The notes below the pieces were generated by a model, which saw nothing but the letters and a program-made list of their open reading frames with translations, was not told the DNA's origin and did not search any database. A stretch of DNA of 64,000 nt from Lumbricus terrestris. Its lineage: Eukaryota > Annelida > Clitellata > Crassiclitellata > Lumbricidae. The stretch covers positions 17,188,581 through 17,252,580 of the forward strand of contig OX457038.1 of assembly GCA_949752735.1 (NCBI GenBank). The letters are read 5' to 3'. Below, piece by piece: positions 34,023-64,000 of this stretch. Each line of letters begins with the position of its first letter. Position 1 is the first letter of the stretch. Position numbers and translations under genes: made by a program.

Positions 34023-34168
34023 CAGTGCCTAAAGTGTGGAAAAAGAAGTGCCTGGACGCCCCTTACCTTTCTAGACATTGCTGGCCAATAAGTGGCTGGA
34101 CGGCGTTCAGATTTTAAAATAAGTGCCTGGACGCCGTCCATGACCGTCCAGGCACACTTTAAGCCCTG
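34023..34168. mobile_element. 146-bp hAT-like MITE with perfect 8-bp target duplication
   Basis: Inverted ends CAGTGCCTAAAGTGTG / CACACTTTAAGCCCTG, flanked by GGTAAAAG at 34015-34022 and 34169-34176. Internal gtgcctggacgcc repeats. Lies in the PC/RPP14 3' region. Confidence 0.88.
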
Positions 34169-34618
34169 GGTAAAAGGAATTAACAACAAGCCGTTCAATA
34201 TTAAGGACTGTAAAGTCACAGTGGCATTTGTTGAAAGTGACATTCGCATTTGTTGGGGTTTTGTCATCCATTTGTTTGCACTCTATGCATGGATAATTTG
34301 CATATTTTTCCTGTATTCATCTGTTGGGAAAATGATCATTGTGATGGCTGCATTATTTGTAAGAAAATGTTCAAAACTTAGTTACCCTTTTTAAGGTCTT
34401 GCTTTAAATTTGCTCTATCACTGAAAATAAACAATTATCTTGAAATGTTTCTGAACAATTAATTTGGTCCTTTAGGACTGTGACCTGTCTTTTGTCATGT
34501 GTCCTGAAATGCTATTTAATCAATGTTCTTTGATTTAATTAAGTCAGCACGGACTTCCATAAACTGCTACAGTCTGAGCCTCAAATATTCTAAAGTCTGA
34601 TTCACGGATATTCTTCTA

Positions 34619-34672
34619 TCAAGTCTGGTAACTTCGACTGTCTGCTGCCAGTGACAACAGGTGTGATGATAC
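34619..34672 (-). CDS. RPP14: RPP14 exon 5 (stop)
   Basis: VSSHLLSLAADSRSYQT and TGA; acceptor ttgtttacag. Aligns with the family's V-S-P-F-L-L-A-L end. Confidence 0.9.
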   Translation of the reverse strand, partial: VSSHLLSLAADSRSYQT

Positions 34673-37600
34673 CTGTAAACAAATAAATTGACTCGTTATA
34701 GAAATGATATCCATGTAATGACGACATTTCAAACAAAAACAAAGACCGATCAACCAATCGATCAATACTCCTCTATTAAATCATAATAAGCTGACATAGA
34801 CACAGCTTGTAAAAGAAAAATAACGGGATAGACGCATTCTTCTTCAATTAATAGAAGTTTATGCAGCAAACCTGCATACTTCTACAGCTCTGATTCCAAA
34901 ATGCAAAAGACATCAATTGATGCAGACGGTAAAATTAGAATAGAATCGTAGCCAAGAAGAAACTTTGCCGGTTCATGTTGACCAGTCGGATTTACGCCAG
35001 GTTCCTGTACCAGACCACATGTGACCTTTGATTGCTACGTTGGACATTATTGCAATAACTCTACTCTGACAGAGGTCATTTTTCAAAAAGCACCATATGT
35101 GGCAGTTTGTCTTTCTCATCACAATGTCATCCACATATTAGTCCTGAATGTCCCTTCTAAATCTCTGGTTTTAGTGTCCCAAGAAACTTAAACGTGTAGG
35201 ACTTTACTTTTTACAAGCTCCACAAGGAGATATAATTATACAGGTGTGCAATTTTTCAGATAGCCATGCATAACTGGTTGCAATAAAGTCTTGACAGTTC
35301 TAAGTTAATTTCCAGAGATGAGAAGAATGTGATTAGTTGCAGAAATGCTGACCTGATGAACGTGAAAAATGCAAGGAACGTCTTTGTATGAACTCGTGCA
35401 TGTCAGCGTAGCCCAGACTTTCTCACGCTCGCTGAAATTATAGACCGTTGCAAAGCATTGAAATTATATGCACAAGAGAAATCTTGGTGATTGCAACATT
35501 ACAACCTGCTCAACAAAAAAATACTGACTAGTTCAAATTTAAAAGTTTATAGAAATATTGGCAGATATAGGCTATACAGCATGTTTGACAACTTAAACTT
35601 GAACATTTTTACAAAATGCATATAATATAGATAGATGGCATATTAATGGTAAAAATGTTTACGTATAATGGCTCTTTGAAGCACAGCTGTAAGATTTGCA
35701 GGACCTTTTGTGAAAGTGCAACCAAATCAACTTATATTAATACTCACTAACCTTGCTTGGATAGATGCCGCCGATAAATCTTTCATTCATCATAGACTAT
35801 CCATTGCCTTTTGTTCATTAAGAAGGAGGAACCAGATGGCTAGTCATTCTCGTTGTTTTATAGAGCTCTCTCACTAGGCCATTCAATTCAAAAGTCGTGT
35901 ATGCACGAGTTTCAGTAACATAACTGCATACCGATAATCATCAGACAAAATGGCCTGAACAAAACTATTTCTAATCAATATGTTTACGCTGCTCATCTAA
36001 AATGTTAATAACTCTGATGTCGATGAAACCCACCTGTTGCGGAAACGCAGAATGGCTTGTCGAGTAGCCTCTCGAAAAAGTAGAATGTCCACCAAAGGCA
36101 TTGACTTCTATGAAATAGAACGTTGTAAACATTATATGCCAGATATAAAAAATCTACACACAAACATGTCCTTTCTCTCTAAAACAACTGAACTTAAGCA
36201 GGTCTTAACTTGTTCATCCGTTCATCTAATGCACTTCAGCCTTTCTACAAAGTCTCGAATTGGATATGCCTTCACTCGATACACTTAATATAATATGTAT
36301 ACAGCAACGTATAGTATTAAACAGGTTGCTTAAAGCAGCTACTATAGATCTGCACACCTAGCTTTAAGGCATTTTACGTTTGAAAGAGAAAAAGCAATCA
36401 TCAAAACCAAAGTGCATTAAACAAATCAGTGTGCGAGATATTTTGTGAAATGCTACTAAAGAACAATCGTACCTCTCCAAACAATTCCTGCAACTTTTTT
36501 GATATGAGAAATTTAAACTGTGCAGCAGTCATTTCCTCTTCGTGGTCTAGTTCTCTAAAACAATAATCATTTTTAAAATTACCAAAAACCTGAACAGAGC
36601 AAATCCTAAGCATGGGAAAAACATTTTGTCAGTGCCGTTACAAACTTTAAAAACTGAAAACTACATTTTGAGTGAACTATGCACCATTTTAAATGTACTT
36701 TAACAAAAGAAATGCACGACTTCAGGTTAAAATCGTTGTACTATCACAATGAATCATGTGAAAGATAAAACCATATAATTCAACTGATAATTTTATTCAG
36801 ATCCTAATGCAAATCATGCTAGTCTATGACTAATCCTATGGTGTCAGAAAATTAAATCCCTGATAATACAAAGAATATGTCAACATTTATCCTGGCTGCT
36901 AACACCACTTCCTAATGTAATGCTAATGGTTTACTTCTTCCACTTCTTTCAGTCTTGCTAGAACACCTCTTTACTGGCTCCGTTCATTCGTTTGTGATCG
37001 TGCTTCCTTTGTTCAAGGACTAGAACCCCCTCAGCCACACCTCATTTGGGCTGCTCCAAGGCTCGCACCAGGCCGTCATAATACATCCTTTACATGTCTG
37101 ATATCGGACTGCTCTTGTCTTCTTGTGGAATCCTTTAACTAAATTTAGACAACACCCTGACTTTCATTCACTGTCTTGCGGCAAAAAGTGGTTACTGGTG
37201 CCCATCCAGGCAGTTTGCCATAGACTCCCTTTGTGACTGGATTTTGTTGAATCAACTCCAGTTAAACCTTTCTAACATGAAAATTCGAGCTTGGGCCGAG
37301 GCAGCAAATGGCAAAAATTAGTGGCTGCTAATCCATTTGCTCTGCAGTTCATGGTGAACCCTTTTGCAAGTAATTCTATAATGCAACACTGGGTCTTCAA
37401 GATCGTGCGACCGACTATCTGGAATGGGCTTCCTCTCCTACCTAGGAACTCTTCTTCACATGCAATTTATACCTACATGTATCTGACAGTTGCTCTTTTC
37501 AGCTGTGGTTGGCCCATGAGCACCTCTAAGTAGATATCTTTCAAAGGGAGCTATATCAAGTTATGCTTGATTGATTGATCAACCTGTAGGTGCACAAAGT

Positions 37601-37856
37601 TCAGATGGTGACGAAGAGTTCAGGCCACCAAGCTTCGCATGCAAACACTATGAAATCAAAGTCCCAAATAATTTACATATACACATAAATAGTCAAGACC
37701 AACTTTAAAATATAGTCAATTTCAGTAAACAAGAAACTAGAAGACTATGTCTACATACGGATAAATACATTAGAAATATTAATTCAAACTGGTTGCTTAC
37801 AAAGTTACTTTCATGTAACTGTACTCTGGTGCGAGAACAATTCTTTTGGATGACAT
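34619..37856 (-). CDS. RPP14: RNase P/MRP protein subunit p14 (complete, 5 coding exons)
   Basis: Exons 37856-37801, 36554-36473, 36107-36034, 35431-35353 and 34672-34619 join in phase to 114 codons plus TGA (human RPP14 is 124 aa). Signature: EYSYMKVTLELDHEEEMTAA, then AAQFKFLISKKLQELFGE, which matches the family's N-A-A-Q-F-K ... L-F-G-E-V block; later PLVDILLFREATRQAILRFR and VWATLTCTSSYKDVPCIFHV. The protein is a nuclear subunit of the tRNA 5'-processing ribonucleoprotein. All donors and acceptors are GT-AG. An AG immediately before the ATG hints at an upstream untranslated exon. A LINE fragment sits in intron 1. In vertebrates this transcript also carries HTD2 downstream; no such frame follows here. 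Confidence 0.92.
35353..35431 (-). CDS. RPP14: RPP14 exon 4
   Basis: SEREKVWATLTCTSSYKDVP then CIFHVHQ; acceptor taatttcag, donor CAG|GTCAGC, phase 2 in, 0 out. Confidence 0.9.
36034..36107 (-). CDS. RPP14: RPP14 exon 3
   Basis: KSMPLVDILLFREATRQAIL then RFRN; acceptor atttcatag, donor ACAG|GTGGGT, phase 0 in, 2 out. Confidence 0.9.
36473..36554 (-). CDS. RPP14: RPP14 exon 2 (signature block)
   Basis: ELDHEEEMTAAQFKFLISKK then LQELFGE; acceptor ttgttttag, donor GAG|GTACGA, phase 2 in, 0 out. Confidence 0.92.
36930..37577 (+). mobile_element. LINE 3' end fragment in RPP14 intron 1
   Basis: Plus-strand remnant with VRPTIWNGLPLLPRNSS (about 37408-37458), then gagcacctctaagtagatatc, aaagggagctatatcaagt and (GATT)n. 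Frames are broken upstream. Confidence 0.72.
37801..37856 (-). CDS. RPP14: RPP14 exon 1 (start)
   Basis: MSSKRIVLAPEYSYMKVT plus two bases, donor ACTTT|GTAAGC. ATG at 37856-37854. Confidence 0.87.
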
Positions 37857-38205
37857 CTGTCTGAATTGAAAACAGAATTAAAAATTATGACTTTACAAGT
37901 TAACAGAAAACAACCACACAAACTATTCAATACTTGTAATCATAAATCCACCTATTCTCCAATCAGTTTAAATTTGGCAAGATGTGCAAAACACCCCCTA
38001 GCTACGGCCTTGGACATGTACCCTCTGACTTTGGTCATGGCACCATCATTCGCATAAATTCAGTCTAACTCTAACGTGTTGCGTCATTGACAGTAACTGT
38101 GTCATCAATATTTTTCCATCATTACTAAAGCACTGAAGAATTTGCTGTTTAAAATTATGGATTTCTTCCTGTTTATTTATTTTATTTACATTTATTTCTC
38201 ACACT

Positions 38206-38395
38206 TGCTAAAGCGCCCCTTCAAGCTCTCTCCTCAGAGGCGCTCCTGACTACAGGGCGGACATTGCATCGGAGATTCACGCCGAAGCGCACAAGCAATT
38301 GCGAGAGAAGGACTTGCTTAAGGTCCCTACGCAACAGCTTGAAGTGGATTCGAACCTGGAACACTGCGCCCCACGAGGTGGTGTAGCCTGTTTAT
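38206..38395 (-). mobile_element. tRNA-headed SINE copy
   Basis: Plus strand reads agcgccccttcaagctctc, tcagaggcgctcctgac, agcaattgcgagagaagg and ggattcgaacc (reverse of box B). Nearly full length, minus orientation. Confidence 0.8.
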
Positions 38396-39199
38396 GATTT
38401 GCAATTGCAATTTAAAGATGAAATTCTTGAACGCTGAGGTCAGCTTTACTCTGGCAACGACTGTTGAACATTTTAACAATTCAATTCAATTCAATATTCA
38501 TGGTTGCTTTGGATAGTAGAAAAGCACATATCAAACTGTTTGATTCATCGTTACAAGTGGGCATAACTCTCAAAGTATCTTACAAAGCATATAATCCGAT
38601 TATTAATGTGTTGGGCCAATTGCTCAGAAAACACCTTTGTGCATGGTGCATGGTGAATACAGAAAAACATTCAAGACAGTCTACCGGCTTTTAGTCGCAA
38701 CGCAATGGCGACAACAACGCGTTAACACGTGCTAAATTTCACAATACGTCAGAAACGCTTTAAAACTATGTTGTTCATAATGCTCAAGTTAATCAAACTT
38801 TTTTGACAAACTAGTCGTAGCTTCTTCGCAAACTGTAAAAAACACAGTAAAACACTTCTTGAATCTTGAATTATCGATCACGAATACCGAAAACATTGAT
38901 ATAACTATTAATTTAGAGCAATCACTTCTGTCTATTAATAGGCCAGTCCCCACTCCCCACCCTGGATGGAGGAGAACGACGTTGATGATCTTGCTGTCAT
39001 ACAGATTCGCTACACTGAAATTACTTCTGTTACTACTTATATTATTTTTTTTATAGTATTAACCTTTTTAAAAACTGGTTTGAGCATGATCCTGTCTAGA
39101 TCTGTTTAGTCAAACTTAACTCTTATCCTGTTTTATCTGATCCCCCACCCTCCAGTTCTCGGCACAGACGACACCCACCTTAGTAGCTGTTCCACACCT

Positions 39200-39430
39200 C
39201 TGATCCTACGGTACCTCGACCCGGACCACCATGGACTACTCTTACGGACAACCCTTTTGACTCAACGCATTTGATCCTGATCCTATATGGTAACTCGACC
39301 CTGACCACCACGGACTACTCTCACGGACAACCCTTCTAACTCAACGCAGCGCTCGTGAATAAGCCGGTGCCCCGCGCTTGGCTTTCCAGTGGCGCTTTAG
39401 AAATTAGGAGATTACGATTACGATTACGAA
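39200..39430 (+). repeat. GATTAC-tailed dispersed repeat, copy 2
   Basis: Near-identical to 5670-5895: cctcgacccggaccaccatgg, internal duplicate module, gcgctcgtgaataagccgg, ggcgctttagaaattagg and (GATTAC)n. Confidence 0.88.
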
Positions 39431-40381
39431 GGTCGTATAGGCGCCTTTGGCGCCATGGCTTTCTGACCCCTACGCCAGGCTTATGTGCTTATCTGCCACA
39501 TTCATATTGTTCCAGGCCTTTTGCGGATTTGTGATTACACAAATAATATTACTTTTTAAGAAAACGTTCACACCTATAATAGATGTGCTAAAAAATAAAA
39601 TAGCAGAAAGTCTGCCAGATGAAAAGAGGAGGGCGTGAAAAATGGCTGCATAACAATAATTTTTTTATTCTATTGTTGTTGTTCCGGACCATTTCCTGTT
39701 TACTTCCTTGTTTTTGAGAAGTTATTTAAATAATGAATTAAACTTATAATAGGACGTTCGCCATCAAAAACAAACGTGCGCAGCTTTATAAGTTTAAGTT
39801 ATATGCGTTGTTATGTTTAGAATCTTGTGACGCTTCCTTGACCGCGTAGGCTACTTGCGATCTTCTTTTCTGATTGAATGCGTGTATTTAGATTTTAAAA
39901 ATCACTAGTCTTGTCTTGCAGTTTCAATAGATTGCGATAAACGTCAGAGTGTGAACTTGAATTACATATATCGGTATCATATAACAGTTATTCGCTGTAT
40001 TTCAGTCGTTTAAGCGTAACACTAGGACGTTTTGTAGTTCTACATGATATTTTGTAAACGCCACCATAAACTCATCCTCGTCCTGCCACTCACAAAGGGC
40101 TTTGTACCATTTATGTAGCACCTTCGTGGGTCTCGTATGGATTAACTGCAGGAAAAAGTATGGTATGTGTGGTTTACTTTGAACAGTAAATAAGGCTTAA
40201 TAGTAATAAATTAAGGGTCACTAGACATCTACTATCGTCTTTAAGTTACTTACTGAGTATGTTAGAAACTAGCCGTGACTGGAAAGGCGCTTGCAAACTT
40301 TCAAAGGCATTTGAAGTGTATATTTGTAGATCCACACAAATTTATTCAGCCATAAATTCCTAATTATGATATATATATATA

Positions 40382-40443
40382 TAGCGCCTCTGAGGAGTTC
40401 TCTTGAAGTGGCACTATATAAATGTCCGATTACAATTACAGTT

Positions 40444-40483
<40 letters not shown>
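40382..40483 (+). repeat. LINE/SINE tail followed by (TA)n
   Basis: gcgcctctgaggagttctc, ttgaagtggcactatataa, an ATTACA-type tail and a roughly 38-bp (AT)n run. Confidence 0.75.
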
Positions 40484-40557
40484 CCTATATTTGTTTAAAA
40501 TTCAAACTTATTTGTTGGTGTACTGTTGACAGAGATATAGTCGAGGTCTTCAGCAGC

Positions 40558-63709
<23,152 letters not shown>

Positions 63710-64000
63710 CCGAGTGACCTGCCATCCCTGAGAAGAAGAAGAAGTGTTCTTGTTCGGTGAAGAATTTTCAGATGAACTTATTAATATGCAAGATTTTATT
63801 TTAGATAATGTTTTCAATTATTCACTGTTTTCTAGAACTGTCATTGGAATTGATCTTGCTTTCAGCTTCATATTGTCACTGTTTCATAAGGTGAGCTTAA
63901 TTATTAAAACTCAGGTAATTAAAGCTTCAAACTAATGTGCTTTTCTATAAAACTGTGCTTTTGCTAGATGAAGTAATCTATGAGTGACAAGCAAATTATA
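63710..64000 (+). other. CNKSR: CNKSR 3' untranslated region
   Basis: AT-rich sequence after the TAA at 63707-63709. ATTAAA words occur near 63904; no canonical AATAAA stands out before the window ends. Confidence 0.5.

Larger units (their letters stand above)
32559..34618. other. Convergent 3' region PC / RPP14
   Basis: About 2.06 kb holding both 3' untranslated regions. A candidate PC polyadenylation signal ATTAAA is at 33050-33055. One hAT-like MITE lies at 34023-34168. Several tttatt words could serve RPP14 on the minus strand but none stands out. No HTD2-like reading frame is present on the minus strand. Confidence 0.6.
37857..40557. other. Divergent intergenic region RPP14 / CNKSR
   Basis: About 2.7 kb that should hold both promoters. 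It contains a minus-strand SINE (38206), the second GATTAC-tailed repeat (39200), a lone LINE/SINE tail with (TA)n (40382-40483) and otherwise AT-rich unassigned sequence. An acceptor-like ttgacag at 40525-40531 suggests that CNKSR has an upstream untranslated exon. Confidence 0.55.

Noticed and set aside
34007..34267. 86-codon minus-strand frame after RPP14, considered as HTD2
   Set aside because: It overlaps the MITE at 34023 and has no hydratase/hot-dog-fold features.

Overview
This is a nuclear window from an animal. All four protein-coding genes have short exons, GT-AG introns and consistent reading phases, and each matches a metazoan family. The gene structures, AT-rich introns and dense mix of non-LTR retrotransposon tails, tRNA-headed SINEs and hAT-type DNA transposons suggest an invertebrate; I cannot name the phylum from sequence alone.

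The genes alternate in strand: FAM114A-like (minus, 4896 to 428, continuing off the left edge), pyruvate carboxylase PC (plus, 9227-32558, 20 coding exons), RPP14 (minus, 37856-34619, 5 coding exons) and a connector enhancer of KSR, CNKSR (plus, 40558-63709, 21 coding exons). FAM114A/PC and RPP14/CNKSR are divergent pairs, and PC/RPP14 are convergent. The reconstructed PC (1230 codons), RPP14 (114) and CNKSR (858) each translate from ATG to stop with no frame break. PC is the mitochondrial anaplerotic enzyme, RPP14 an RNase P/MRP subunit, CNKSR a Ras-MAPK scaffold (SAM, CRIC, PDZ, PH, coiled coil, PDZ ligand), and FAM114A a little-studied cytoplasmic family. I see no functional link between neighbours.

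Between and inside the genes are many repeats. (i) 3' ends of a LINE family carrying a conserved RT-tail motif, which end in the same roughly 35-base tail (gcgcctctgagtag / ttgaaggggcgctat) as a tRNA-headed SINE, a LINE/SINE partnership. (ii) A 3.1-kb hAT-like transposon with an 8-bp target duplication and a decayed transposase, nested in a second SINE family. (iii) Several short hAT elements with recognisable 8-bp target duplications, and three TTAA-bounded elements. (iv) A 48-copy, 28-bp minisatellite in a PC intron. (v) A 10-copy, 31-bp array of tRNA D-arm-like (box A-like) units.

The least expected pattern is that five splice junctions, three in PC and two in CNKSR, lie inside tandem duplications that copy the splice site itself, leaving one to five decoy sites beside the real one. 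PC also carries a phase-neutral 87-nt exon encoding a serine/acidic run in the linker between its biotin carboxylase and carboxyltransferase domains.
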